A stretch of DNA of 62,640 nt from Dehalococcoidia bacterium (GTDB lineage: Bacteria > Chloroflexota > Dehalococcoidia > UBA3495). The notes below the pieces were generated by a model that did not search any database, was not told the DNA's origin, and saw only the letters and a list, made by a program, of their open reading frames with translations. A program made the position numbers and the translations under genes. The stretch covers positions 1 through 62,640 of the forward strand of contig JASMCQ010000092.1 of the NCBI GenBank assembly GCA_030753265.1. The letters run 5' to 3'. Shown here one piece after another: positions 1 to 8,328 of the stretch. The first letter of the stretch is position 1. Every line of letters starts with the position of its first letter.

Positions 1-673
1 AGGCCAGCGTCTCCCTCTCCAGGGTTTCGTAGTCGGGGAAGACACGGTTGATCAAGCCGCTTTCTAGGGCTTCGCGGGCGGTCATGAACCGGTTCTCATA
101 GGCAAGCTCGAGGGTCTTGCGCGGGCCCAGGTCCCAATCTCCTCTGCTGCTGGAGCCCAGGAATAAGGCGTCCTCGGAAGCGAATATAACATCCAAGCCC
201 GTGGCGTGGAGAAATGCCCCATAAATACAATAGCTGTGCACCATGCCAATGGTCGGTTTTGGGGTGCGGGGCAGTTTTTGGTGGAGCCACCAAGAAACAT
301 AGTAGTCGTGCTCAATGTTGTATTGGTGCCATAGCGCGCGTTCGGTGCCGAACCGTTCGATTAGCTGCGGGGCCGTTTCGTCGGTTACCAAGCAGGGAGC
401 CGACTCCGGCGTCAGCCCATTGGTATCGTCTCCGCAGGAGAAACAACGGCCTTCTCCGGAAACGACGATCACCCGGCACTGGGGATCCTGGCAGGCACGG
501 TCGTACGCATCCTCTAGCTCGCCGAACATGGCATGGCTTTGAGCGTTCAGGTATCGTGGCCTAGCCATCTTGATTCTAACCACCTTGCCTGGCTCATACT
601 TGATACGCTTGTACTCCTGGTACGGCACCATTGGGTTTCTAAAGAATCTCTCTTCTGTAGGAAAGTGGGGCAT
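1..673 (-). CDS. enoyl-CoA hydratase/isomerase (crotonase) family protein, C-terminus cut by window edge
   Basis: The reading frame is open from an ATG at 673 to base 1, so about 224 N-terminal residues are seen and the stop lies outside the window. A strong ribosome site (GGAGGG) sits 5-10 bases upstream of the ATG. The crotonase fold is recognisable from RVIVVSGEGRCFSCGDD (about residues 85-101), the central GMVHSYCIYGAFLHATGLD stretch, and a late ALESGLINRVF. Canonical hydratases have catalytic glutamates in the GGGCEL and PE-LG motifs. Neither is present here: the first is replaced within IYGAFLHATGLD and the second region reads FLGSSSRGDWDLG. It is therefore probably not a standard hydratase but another member of the superfamily acting on a CoA ester. 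It is transcribed away from the response regulator at 1132. Confidence 0.85.
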   Translation of the reverse strand, partial: MPHFPTEERFFRNPMVPYQEYKRIKYEPGKVVRIKMARPRYLNAQSHAMFGELEDAYDRACQDPQCRVIVVSGEGRCFSCGDDTNGLTPESAPCLVTDETAPQLIERFGTERALWHQYNIEHDYYVSWWLHQKLPRTPKPTIGMVHSYCIYGAFLHATGLDVIFASEDALFLGSSSRGDWDLGPRKTLELAYENRFMTAREALESGLINRVFPDYETLERETLA

Positions 674-1131
674 AATTTCCCTCCATCTCTTCGTTTTCAG
701 CCGGGATTCCCCATTCTGATCTGCCTGGGCGCAGGTAGGCCTCTATCCTTGACAGGACCATAGTAGTGTCACCCACGAACGCCGTCAACCATTCGGTCGA
801 ACTCGCTAAACCATCTCAATGCGTTGGGAGTCAGCGATCGGCGGGCGGCGGAGTTGGCTTTCACCGAGTGTTGCGCTCCCCCTGGACTGCTCCGGGGGCC
901 ACCGCCATCGCCGGTTCGCCTCCGGTCAGTCTTCAAGCCGGGCTGCGTCACCCGGTAGCACCAGAGCTATAGACCGCTGGCGTGGACTCTGTCCCTCCCC
1001 CTTGACACCCACAATACCGGTCGATGAAAATCCTCTCATGGAATGTCCGTGCCCCCCAAGGGCCGGAGTCCGTTCCACGGAACCAACCCTCCGTAAGTTG
1101 GGCAAATTGCTGGGCGCCGCCTCGAGGTCGA
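674..1131. other. intergenic region between divergent genes
   Basis: This 458-base gap separates the leftward crotonase from the rightward response regulator and must hold both promoters. A TTGACA hexamer lies at 1002-1007 on the plus strand, but the hexamer 17 bases downstream (1025-1030, TGAAAA) is a poor -10. A second TTGACA at 749-754 has no good partner. No protein, hairpin with a U tract, or RNA gene was recognised. Confidence 0.5.
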
Positions 1132-1839
1132 ATGGCTCGTTCTGAACCTCTGGTTCTGGTGGTCGAAGACGACCCTCCGATGCTGCGGTTCATCAGCCGC
1201 ACCCTCGAGGTCAACGACTTGACGGTAGCGGTCGCCGCGGATGGGCCGATGGCGCTGCAGATGTTTCGGGCCAAGAGGCCGGATCTGGTGGTGTTGGATA
1301 TTGGCATCCCTGGTCTGGACGGGCTGGAAGTGTGCCGCCTCATGAAGCGCATCCACCAGACGCCTGTCATCATGGTGACCGCCAGAGGCACCGACGAAGA
1401 CGTGGTGCACGGCTTTGAGGTGGGAGCGGAGGACTATCTGGCCAAGCCTTTCGCCGGAAGCGTGCTGGTGGCTCGGGTCAAGGCGCTCCTTCGGCGCGCC
1501 CAGGTGTGGGATGGTCTTCCCGGAGACCTGATGGAGTGTGGCGACCTCGTGGTGGACTTCTCGGCCCGGCGCATCACCCGGGGCGGACATATCGTTCACC
1601 TCACCCCCACCGAATACAAGCTGCTGACCGTGCTATCCCGGCATCGTGGCCGGGTCCTCACGTCCAACCAGATCATCACCGACGTTTGGGGGGAGCCCCT
1701 TCAGGGCGACGCCCAGGCGTTGCGCACCCACATAGGCCGATTGCGCAAGAAGATCGAGCCCGATCGCGGCCGCCCGGTTCACGTCCGTACCGAGCCCGGA
1801 GTGGGCTACTGGCTGAGCTGTCCTCACCCTGAACGTTAG
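1132..1839 (+). CDS. OmpR/PhoB-family DNA-binding response regulator
   Basis: This 235-residue protein has an N-terminal receiver domain (about 6-122) and a C-terminal winged-helix DNA-binding domain (about 135-232). Receiver residues are intact: acidic pocket E12/D13/D14, phosphoacceptor D56 in LVVLDIGIPG, T83 and K105 in YLAKPF. The effector domain shows the usual LTPTEYKLL and the terminal RTEPGVGYWL. An in-frame ATG at 1024 exists, but the ATG at 1132 is preferred because the receiver begins just after it and GAGG lies 5 bases upstream. It should bind DNA after phosphorylation by a histidine kinase. The two sensor genes downstream on the same strand are natural candidates as partners, with the kinase at 4974-6521 (HisKA type) the likelier one. 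The target genes are unknown. Confidence 0.93.
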   Translation: MARSEPLVLVVEDDPPMLRFISRTLEVNDLTVAVAADGPMALQMFRAKRPDLVVLDIGIPGLDGLEVCRLMKRIHQTPVIMVTARGTDEDVVHGFEVGAEDYLAKPFAGSVLVARVKALLRRAQVWDGLPGDLMECGDLVVDFSARRITRGGHIVHLTPTEYKLLTVLSRHRGRVLTSNQIITDVWGEPLQGDAQALRTHIGRLRKKIEPDRGRPVHVRTEPGVGYWLSCPHPER

Positions 1840-2258
1840 GGCTTTCCCAGGGCAGGCATTCTCCGGTTGCTCGCGGAGTACTCGGCCGGTGCCCATTCAA
1901 GTTGAAACCGGCGGATAAGAGTACATCCACAACCTGACCTTCCCCCCAGCGAAGCAGGAAAGCAAAGTTGGGCGTTTGGCCGTCTTCGCCAAAACCGCCA
2001 ACCTTGGGTCAAGGGTCGAGATCGTGGTCCGACTCTCCCCATCACGCGCCCAAAGGCTCTTGCCCCTGTTTGTTATACTCGATATTAGCTTTCGATGCTG
2101 TTGACGTGGCGTCCGCGGGGCATTCCTCGCTGCCTGAAGCTGCAGCAGGTGCTGCGTGGTCGCCAATTCCACGCAGTCTGCAAGCCGGCCCGTGGCCCCG
2201 ACCCATCTCGCAACCGGCCAGCTTGTAGTCACGGCGCAACCACCGCCAGGGAGTTTCC
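1840..2258. other. intergenic region upstream of the sensor gene
   Basis: This 419-base gap carries no convincing gene. A TATACT hexamer at 2074-2079 is a plausible -10 element for the sensor gene starting at 2259, which would give a long leader of about 170 bases. No matching -35 is seen. The gap makes it likely that the regulator at 1132 and the sensors are separate transcription units. Confidence 0.4.
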
Positions 2259-4316
2259 ATGGACGAACACGCGGTCCAAATCCTTCTGGTTGAAGACGAA
2301 GAGGCCCACGCCGAGATGGCTCGGCGCGCCTTCGCAGCCCACGGCGGGCGGTTTCAATTGACGATCGCGGGCAGCCTGGTGGAGGCCCGGGCGCATCTGG
2401 CGGAGGCCAGCCCGAACCTGGTTATCGCCGGCCTGCGCCTGCCCGACGGACTGGGGACCGATCTGATGCCGGCCGAGACAAATGGCCACGCGGTTCCCTT
2501 GGTGGTGATGACATCCCAAGGCGACGAGAGGTCCGCGGTGGAATCCATGAAGGCCGGAGCGGTGGACTACGTGGTCAAGTCGGACGCCGTTCTGGCCGAT
2601 GCGCCCCACATCGCCGAGCGCGCCTTGAGAGAGTGGGAGAACATTTCCGAGCGTAGGAGAGCAGAGGAGGCGTTGCGCCTGATCGAAGGACGGTACCAAA
2701 AGATTTTCGACAACTCCAACGACGCCGTATTCCTGATTGACCCGGGTCTGGATACCATCGTCGAGGTCAATCCCAGGGCTTGCAGCATGCTCGGTTACAC
2801 TCGGGACGAATTACTGTCAGTCTCCATCTCGACCGTACACCCCGGGAAGAATATGGCCGAGCTACAAGAGTTTGCCCGATCGGTGTTTGAGACCGGCAAG
2901 GGCTGGACCAACGAGTTGACCTGCTACACCAAAGACGGCCGGACCCTGCCCGCCGAGATATCAGCCTCATCCATTGACATCGGCGGCCGGCCCCACATGA
3001 TTGCCATGGTTCGGGACATCACCGAGCGCAGGCGGGCGGAGAAGGCGTTGCACTATAGCAAGGCCAGGAGCGCCGCGATCTTGGAATCCGCTTCCGAGGG
3101 TATTCTGGTCGTCGACAGTGCCGGCCTCATCGTGATCGTCAACGCCCGGACCGAAGCTCTATTTGGCTACAACCGGGACGAACTCGCAGGGCGTCCGGTC
3201 GAGATGCTGATCCCCGAATACCTCCAGGGGAGCCACGCGGTCCACCGGCAACGTTTCTTCTCATTCCCGCACCGGCGGGTGATGGGCTCCGACCTGGCAT
3301 GCGTCGGGCGATGTAAGGATGGGAGCCAGTTTCCAGCGGACATCAGCCTGAACTCGGTCGAGACAGAAGAGGGAGTACTCGCGATAGTCTGCATCGTAGA
3401 CCAGACCGAGCGCCAACAGGTGGAGGAGGAAGTCCGAAAACTGTCCCACGCCGTTGAGCAAGTCTCCGTGGCCGTTGCTCTCACCGATCTCCAGGGCCGG
3501 TTTGAGTACGTCAACCCCGCGTTTACCCAAATCACCGGCTATAGCTTGGAGGATGTCAAAGGAAAGAATCCGAGTATCTTGAAATCGGGTCTGACTTCGC
3601 GTGAAGATTACAGCTACCTGTGGAAGACGATTCTCTCCGGCGGAGAGTGGCGGGGAGAGTTCCATAACAGAAAGAAGGACGGCGAGCTTTTCTGGGCGTC
3701 CGCGTCCATCTCCTCTATCAAAAACCCGAAAGGAATCATTACCCATTTCATTGCCGTTGAGGAAGACATTACCGAGCGCAAGCGGGCGGAGGAGGCGCTA
3801 AGCCGGCTGGCTAAGGAAACTGCTTTGGTAGCCGAAATTGGCCGGATCATCAGCTCATCGTTGGATGTCGACGAAGTTTACGAACGCTTCTGCCAGGAGG
3901 TACAGAAGCTCATCGCATTCGATAGGATCGCCATCAACCTTGTCGATCTCGAAAACTACACCTTCTCCAGCACCTACGTGTGGGGGGTCGAAACCCGGGA
4001 AATGCGACGGTGGCAGACCTTTTCGATGGCGGGGTCGTTCGTGGAAAAGGCGGTCCAAACCAGGTCGGCGCAACTGGCCCACTTCCACAGCGAGGAAGAA
4101 TTGGCCCGACAGATTCCTCGATTGCTGCACAGTTACAAGGCCGGCCTTGTTTCCTTCCTCGCGGTCCCACTGGTGTCCAAGGGAGAAGTAGTGGGCGTTA
4201 TTTTCTTTCAGTCAGCCAAGCACGGCGCTTATACCGAAAGGGACGTTGCCCTGGCGGAAAGGGTGGGGGCCCAGATCGCCGGCACCATCGCCAATGCGCG
4301 ACTCTACGCCCAATGA
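2259..4316 (+). CDS. sensor half: pseudo-receiver, three PAS domains and GAF (split from its kinase by an in-frame TGA)
   Basis: This 685-residue protein has a receiver-like domain (about 5-125), three PAS domains (about 140-260, 262-385, 390-510; each ends in a D-ITER-RAE linker or close variant) and a GAF domain (about 520-685). It is predicted to be cytoplasmic, as no signal peptide or membrane segment is visible. The receiver has the acidic pocket, but the phosphoacceptor position is glycine (G58 in LVIAGLRLPDG, codon 2430-2432), where the family has aspartate. Translation stops at TGA 4314-4316. The same frame then continues without another stop through a HisKA_2 kinase module (next entry), so the two pieces look like one ancestral gene of about 898 codons. 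AGGGAG upstream of the ATG is a good ribosome site. Ligands of the PAS and GAF domains cannot be told from sequence. Confidence 0.85.
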   Translation: MDEHAVQILLVEDEEAHAEMARRAFAAHGGRFQLTIAGSLVEARAHLAEASPNLVIAGLRLPDGLGTDLMPAETNGHAVPLVVMTSQGDERSAVESMKAGAVDYVVKSDAVLADAPHIAERALREWENISERRRAEEALRLIEGRYQKIFDNSNDAVFLIDPGLDTIVEVNPRACSMLGYTRDELLSVSISTVHPGKNMAELQEFARSVFETGKGWTNELTCYTKDGRTLPAEISASSIDIGGRPHMIAMVRDITERRRAEKALHYSKARSAAILESASEGILVVDSAGLIVIVNARTEALFGYNRDELAGRPVEMLIPEYLQGSHAVHRQRFFSFPHRRVMGSDLACVGRCKDGSQFPADISLNSVETEEGVLAIVCIVDQTERQQVEEEVRKLSHAVEQVSVAVALTDLQGRFEYVNPAFTQITGYSLEDVKGKNPSILKSGLTSREDYSYLWKTILSGGEWRGEFHNRKKDGELFWASASISSIKNPKGIITHFIAVEEDITERKRAEEALSRLAKETALVAEIGRIISSSLDVDEVYERFCQEVQKLIAFDRIAINLVDLENYTFSSTYVWGVETREMRRWQTFSMAGSFVEKAVQTRSAQLAHFHSEEELARQIPRLLHSYKAGLVSFLAVPLVSKGEVVGVIFFQSAKHGAYTERDVALAERVGAQIAGTIANARLYAQ

Positions 4317-4361
4317 CTACTGGCCGAGGACCGGCTCAGAGCTTCGCTCAACGAGAAAGAG

Positions 4362-4955
4362 GTGCTCGTCAAGGAAATCAACCACCGGGTCAAGAACAAT
4401 CTGCAGATCATCTCCAGCCTTCTCAGCCTGCAGTCCAGAGACATCCAAGACCAGGGGGCCCTCCAGGTATTCAAGGTCAGCCAGGACCGCATCAAGGTGA
4501 TGGCTCTGGTTCACGAAATGCTCTACCAGTCCGAGGACCTGGGCCGAATCGACTTCGGCGAATACCTCAGCAGCCTGACCTCGGACCTGTACAACGCCTA
4601 CGGTCTCGGTACCCAAGGAATCGAATTGAAGATCGACGTCGAACGAATCTTTCTAGGGGTCGACACGGCAATCCCCTGTGGCCTGATCGTCAACGAACTG
4701 GTCTCGAACTCCCTGAAACACGCGTTTCCGGAAGGCGAGACCGGCGAGATAAGTGTGAGCGTTCGCGGGGAGGATGACCAGTTTACAATGGTGGTCAAAG
4801 ACAGCGGTGTGGGGCTCCCGGAAGGCTTGGACATTCAACAATCGAAAACGCTGGGCCTTACGATAGTCAAAGCCCTGACGCAGCAGATAAACGGCGCCAT
4901 CGATCTGAGCAGCCACGACGGATCGCTAATCAGCATCACGTTTCCAGTGCCGTAG
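4362..4955 (+). CDS. sensor histidine kinase catalytic half (HisKA_2 + HATPase), in frame downstream of a TGA
   Basis: This open frame encodes a two-component kinase core of the HisKA_2/HWE-like type. The phosphoacceptor histidine is in EINHRVKNN (codon 4383-4385), and the ATPase domain has the N box [12 protein letters not shown] and G-box DSGVGLP. The first possible start is GTG at 4362, only seven codons before the active histidine, and purines that could act as a ribosome site abut it directly, so independent initiation looks poor. The frame is the same as that of the PAS-GAF gene ending at 4316, and the linker between them ([15 protein letters not shown]) reads as normal protein. The simplest view is one kinase gene interrupted by a nonsense codon, either a real mutation or a sequencing error. 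Readthrough or reinitiation is possible but unproven. Confidence 0.75.
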   Translation: MLVKEINHRVKNNLQIISSLLSLQSRDIQDQGALQVFKVSQDRIKVMALVHEMLYQSEDLGRIDFGEYLSSLTSDLYNAYGLGTQGIELKIDVERIFLGVDTAIPCGLIVNELVSNSLKHAFPEGETGEISVSVRGEDDQFTMVVKDSGVGLPEGLDIQQSKTLGLTIVKALTQQINGAIDLSSHDGSLISITFPVP

Positions 4956-4973
4956 CGACAAGGAAGTTCCTTT

Positions 4974-6521
4974 ATGGGCAAAGCCCGAGTCCTGGTGGTC
5001 GAAGATGAGGCGATCGTAGCTATTGACCTGAAGTATAAGTTGGAGGCCCTGGGATACTGTGTCCCCAGCGTCACCAGATCCGGGGAGGAGGCCATCGCAT
5101 TGGCCGCCGAATTGAACCCCGATTTGGTCCTGATGGACATCAAGCTAGATGGGGATGTCGACGGAATCGACGCCGCTCGGCAGATTTGGGGCCGGCTCGA
5201 CGTTCCAGTGGTATATCTCACCGCCCATGCGGATGACACCACGCTGCAGCGGGCCAAGATGACCGAGCCTTTTGGCTATCTGCTCAAACCCCTGGACCAG
5301 AGGGCGCTCCTGACTATCGTCGAGATTACCATCCACAAGCATCGGGTGGAGCGAAAGCTAAGAGAAAGCGAACGGTGGCTGGCCGCGGTACTCCGAAGCA
5401 CCAGCGACGCCATTGTCACGGCGGACGCCACCGGATGCATAACCTATATGAACCCGGTCGCCGAGGCGTTGATGGGCCGCGCGAAAGGGGACGCTCTCGG
5501 CAACGACTTGGCGGCTCTTTTCGACGTCACCGGCGAACAGGGCCGGGGTTCCGCCGAGAACCCTGTTACGCGGGCGTTTCGGGAGAGTACCGTCGTCCAG
5601 CTAGCCGATGATAGCGCCCTCGTTTCAAAGAGTGGGCGGACAATCTCCCTCGGCGGCACCGCGGCGCCCATGTGGGATGACGCCCGGAAAGTCACCGGCG
5701 TCGTCCTGACTTTCCGCGACATCTCCGAGCGAAAGCGGGCCGAGAGCGAACTGGCCGCGGCCTTGGAAAGAGCCCGGGAGGCTGACCGCCTTAAATCGCA
5801 GCTTCTTTCCACCGTATCCCACGAACTCCATACCCCGCTGGCGGCAATAAAAGGCTTCGCCACCACCCTGCTGGACAATGAAGACAAGCTGGAATACGGG
5901 GAGCGACGGGAGTTCCTGCAAGAGATCGACGCCGCTTCCGACCGCCTCACCAACCTGATCGCCCAACTCCTCGAGTTCTCCCGGATGGAGGCAGGCCTGC
6001 TGCCCATCGAGCAGGTCCCGACAGAGGTTAACGAGGTCCTGGCGGGAGCACTGAGCCACTGGCGAATCCGCGCGCCGGAACGATCCGTCGCCGTCGTCGT
6101 GCCCCAAGCCTTGCCCAAGGCCATGGCCGATCCCCGTCGCCTGCGCCAGGTGTTGGACAACCTGCTGGAAAACGCGCACAAATACACCCCGGCCCATTGC
6201 CTGGTGTCGATAGAGTGTGTCGAAACCGTCAGCGACGGGAAGCCGATGGTCCAACTTACCGTGCGGGACGAGGGCCCGGGGATACCCGCGGAGCAGCTGG
6301 AACGCATTTTTGATCCGTTCCAGCAGGCGGATGCGGCCGGCCGCCAGGCGGGTGGAGTCGGCTTGGGCTTGGCGATCTGCCGTCGCATCATCGACGCCCA
6401 GCAAGGCCGCATCTGGGCCGAGAGTTCAGTCGGCCAAGGAGCCGCATTCGTCATGACGCTTCCGGTAGCGGGCGGCAAGCGGCGCCGGGTCAGTCGGGGA
6501 GAAAGACCCCGCGCCGACTGA
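4974..6521 (+). CDS. hybrid sensor histidine kinase: receiver-PAS-HisKA-HATPase
   Basis: This 515-residue cytoplasmic kinase starts with a receiver domain (about 4-120, phosphoacceptor D55 in LVLMDIKLDG), followed by a PAS domain (about 135-255), a HisKA dimerisation domain with H283 in TVSHELHTPLAAIKG, and a HATPase_c domain (about 380-500). The ATPase domain has an N box (DNLLENAHKYTP), G1 (DEGPGIP), an F box and G2 (GVGLGLAICR). All catalytic motifs are intact. AAGGA lies 8 bases upstream of the ATG. It follows the interrupted kinase by 18 bases, so the two are probably co-transcribed. An N-terminal receiver on a kinase suggests control by, or feedback from, another kinase. It is the only complete kinase in the window and a good candidate partner for the OmpR-type regulator at 1132. 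Confidence 0.93.
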   Translation: MGKARVLVVEDEAIVAIDLKYKLEALGYCVPSVTRSGEEAIALAAELNPDLVLMDIKLDGDVDGIDAARQIWGRLDVPVVYLTAHADDTTLQRAKMTEPFGYLLKPLDQRALLTIVEITIHKHRVERKLRESERWLAAVLRSTSDAIVTADATGCITYMNPVAEALMGRAKGDALGNDLAALFDVTGEQGRGSAENPVTRAFRESTVVQLADDSALVSKSGRTISLGGTAAPMWDDARKVTGVVLTFRDISERKRAESELAAALERAREADRLKSQLLSTVSHELHTPLAAIKGFATTLLDNEDKLEYGERREFLQEIDAASDRLTNLIAQLLEFSRMEAGLLPIEQVPTEVNEVLAGALSHWRIRAPERSVAVVVPQALPKAMADPRRLRQVLDNLLENAHKYTPAHCLVSIECVETVSDGKPMVQLTVRDEGPGIPAEQLERIFDPFQQADAAGRQAGGVGLGLAICRRIIDAQQGRIWAESSVGQGAAFVMTLPVAGGKRRRVSRGERPRAD

Positions 6522-6577
6522 AGTGGCGGCCGCAGTCGTTTACCTAACGCCTGCTCTTGTCCTAGATCTAGTCCTCT

Positions 6578-7294
6578 CTAGCTCGATAGATATTGGCGGA
6601 CCTCCAGCAGCAGCGCCACGAATTCGTCCTTGGACAGCCTTCCGGTGTTGGTGTTGCGCGGGCTGGGATGGTAGGAAGCGACCATCCGGGGAAGGTCCGC
6701 GCCGGGATGGTACCAGGAGCCGTGAGCGAACGTGCCTTTCACCGGCTCTCCCTTGATGCGGGCCAGGGCTCGCAGGCAAGCCTGAAAGGCGACGTGGCCC
6801 AGGACGAGAATTGTCCGCACCCGGGGGAGAATGCCTATTTCCGAGACCAGGTAAGGCAGGCAGGCCTGTTGCTCTTCGGAGGTCGGCCGATCCCCCGGAG
6901 GGACGCATCGCACCGCGGCGCAAATGTAGGCGTCCCGCAGTTCCAACCCGTCTCCTCGATGCTCGGAGGTAGGTTGGTTCGCGAAGCCCGCCTGGTGCAA
7001 CGCGGCCATGAGGAACTTGGCGGAGAGGTCGCCGCTGAACAGGCGGCCGGTTCGGTTGGCCCCGTCGGCCGGCGCCAGGCCGACGACCATCAGGGAAGCC
7101 GAGGGGTCGCCAAAGCCGGGGACGGGCCTCGACCAGTATTCCCAGCCGGCGTAACGGGGTCTCTTCACCTCTCCCATGTGTTCCCGATGCTCCACCAGGC
7201 GAGGGCACAGGCGGCAGGCGATGACCCGCCGCTCAAGCGCGGCGAGCCGCCGCCCCACTACTGCCGTGTCCCCAGGTGGGTAAGCGTGGCTCAA
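6578..7294 (-). CDS. uracil-DNA glycosylase, family 5 (UdgB-like)
   Basis: This 238-residue protein removes uracil and possibly other deaminated bases from DNA as the first step of base excision repair. Motif A reads GLAPADGANRTGRLFSGD, the pattern of family 5 enzymes, and the C-terminal loop is SYHPSPRNTNTG. Cysteines at about 27 and 30 (ACRLC), one in AAVRCVPP and one in EEQQACLPY match the 4Fe-4S ligands of families 4 and 5. The chosen start is a TTG at 7292-7294 with GGGAGGG about 10 bases upstream; a GTG 12 codons further in is an alternative. It is a single-gene unit facing away from the permease at 7345. The 56 bases between its stop and the kinase at 6521 hold nothing recognisable. 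Confidence 0.88.
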   Translation of the reverse strand: MSHAYPPGDTAVVGRRLAALERRVIACRLCPRLVEHREHMGEVKRPRYAGWEYWSRPVPGFGDPSASLMVVGLAPADGANRTGRLFSGDLSAKFLMAALHQAGFANQPTSEHRGDGLELRDAYICAAVRCVPPGDRPTSEEQQACLPYLVSEIGILPRVRTILVLGHVAFQACLRALARIKGEPVKGTFAHGSWYHPGADLPRMVASYHPSPRNTNTGRLSKDEFVALLLEVRQYLSS

Positions 7295-7331
7295 TTGTGG
7301 GTTCCCTCCCGGCCTCCGCGGGCGTCGATGC

Positions 7332-7337
7332 TATACT
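7332..7337 (+). promoter_or_regulatory. predicted extended -10 element
   Basis: The sequence TGC-TATACT matches the extended -10 consensus TGN-TATAAT and lies only 8 bases before the ATG at 7345, so the transcript would be nearly leaderless. No -35 element is evident. This is a consensus match only. Confidence 0.45.
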
Positions 7338-7344
7338 CTCCGGT

Positions 7345-8220
7345 ATGACCGCCCTATCCGTCGGCCTGGTTCTCCTTTCGGCCTTTGCCCACTCCACCTG
7401 GAACCTCTGGCTCAAACGCTCGTTCGATAAAGAGGTCTTCGTCTGGTGGCTGATGGTCACGGCCGGCATCTTGATGTTCCCCCTCGGCGCCGCCTTGTTC
7501 TGGTTCAACTCCGTCGGCACGCCGGGGTGGTGGTTCCTGCTGGCCACGATAGTCCTCCACATACTCTACTTCGTCTTGCTGGGCCGCGGCTACACCCGGG
7601 GTGACCTGTCCCTGGTCTACCCCATCGCCCGGGGAGTCGGCCCCATGCTGGTGCCCGTTCTTGCCGTGGCACTCCTGAGCGAGAGCATCGCGGCGCCGGC
7701 CATCATCGGCATCGTCGCCATCGTCGGCGGAATCTACACGGTTTCCTGGTGGGGCAACTTCCGGCGACTGGCCAGCCACCCGCTGGACCTGCTGAAGAAC
7801 GCCGATACCCGCTACGCAATCCTGACCGGCCTCACCATAGCCAGCTACACCATTGTCGACAAAAAGGGTGTCGACCACGTGCAGCCATTCCTCTACATGT
7901 ACCTGATGACCTTGGGTTCGGCGCTGGGACTGACTCCGTACATCCTGCGGCAGCGGGGGAGCGGCGCCATCCGCCGGGAGTGGCGCGCCAACGCGGTCCT
8001 CATCGTGCTCGGCGCCCTCCTCATCTTCCTGGCCTACGGACTGGTGCTGACCGCCTTCTCCCTGTCCAGGGTCAGCTACGTGGCGCCGGTCCGCGAGGTG
8101 GGCATCGTCATCGGGGTGCTATTCGGGGTGTTCCTTCTCAAAGAGCCCTTCGGCCGGGGCCGGTTGCTGGGTTCCGGCCTCATCATCCTCGGCGTGGTGC
8201 TCATCGCGCTCTCGCCCTAG
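7345..8220 (+). CDS. EamA/DMT-superfamily transporter-like membrane protein
   Basis: This 291-residue protein is almost entirely hydrophobic, with about ten predicted membrane helices arranged as two EamA-like halves (roughly 1-135 and 150-290). Features include an N-terminal LLSAFAHSTWNLWLK, GRGYTRGDLSLVYPIARG in the middle of the first half, and a final hydrophobic helix ending IILGVVLIALSP. This matches the drug/metabolite transporter superfamily, whose members export amino acids or other small metabolites. The substrate cannot be predicted. A longer in-frame start exists at 7276, but it would overlap the divergent glycosylase gene; the ATG at 7345 begins the first membrane helix directly. 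No clear ribosome site is seen, consistent with a near-leaderless transcript. Confidence 0.85.
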   Translation: MTALSVGLVLLSAFAHSTWNLWLKRSFDKEVFVWWLMVTAGILMFPLGAALFWFNSVGTPGWWFLLATIVLHILYFVLLGRGYTRGDLSLVYPIARGVGPMLVPVLAVALLSESIAAPAIIGIVAIVGGIYTVSWWGNFRRLASHPLDLLKNADTRYAILTGLTIASYTIVDKKGVDHVQPFLYMYLMTLGSALGLTPYILRQRGSGAIRREWRANAVLIVLGALLIFLAYGLVLTAFSLSRVSYVAPVREVGIVIGVLFGVFLLKEPFGRGRLLGSGLIILGVVLIALSP

Positions 8221-8280
8221 AGACCGTGGGCCCGGTTCTTTCTGGCGACGGCGAACCCTCGCGGGCCACTTGGGGTGCTG

Positions 8281-8286
8281 TATAAT
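8281..8286 (+). promoter_or_regulatory. predicted -10 element (TATAAT)
   Basis: A perfect TATAAT hexamer lies 43 bases before the peptidase start at 8329. The -35 region has no recognisable TTGACA. It is one of the few AT-rich stretches in this gap. Confidence 0.45.
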
Positions 8287-8328
8287 GTCCCCGGCCCGGT
8301 AACCGTTGCGAAAGGCGGATAAACAAGA

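Noticed and set aside
4314..4316. TGA as a selenocysteine codon in the sensor kinase
   Set aside because: The position is in a helical linker, not a redox site; no clear SECIS-type hairpin was seen right after the TGA, and no Sec genes are in the window.
5444..6478. 344-codon open frame on the minus strand
   Set aside because: Antisense to the intact hybrid kinase at 4974-6521.
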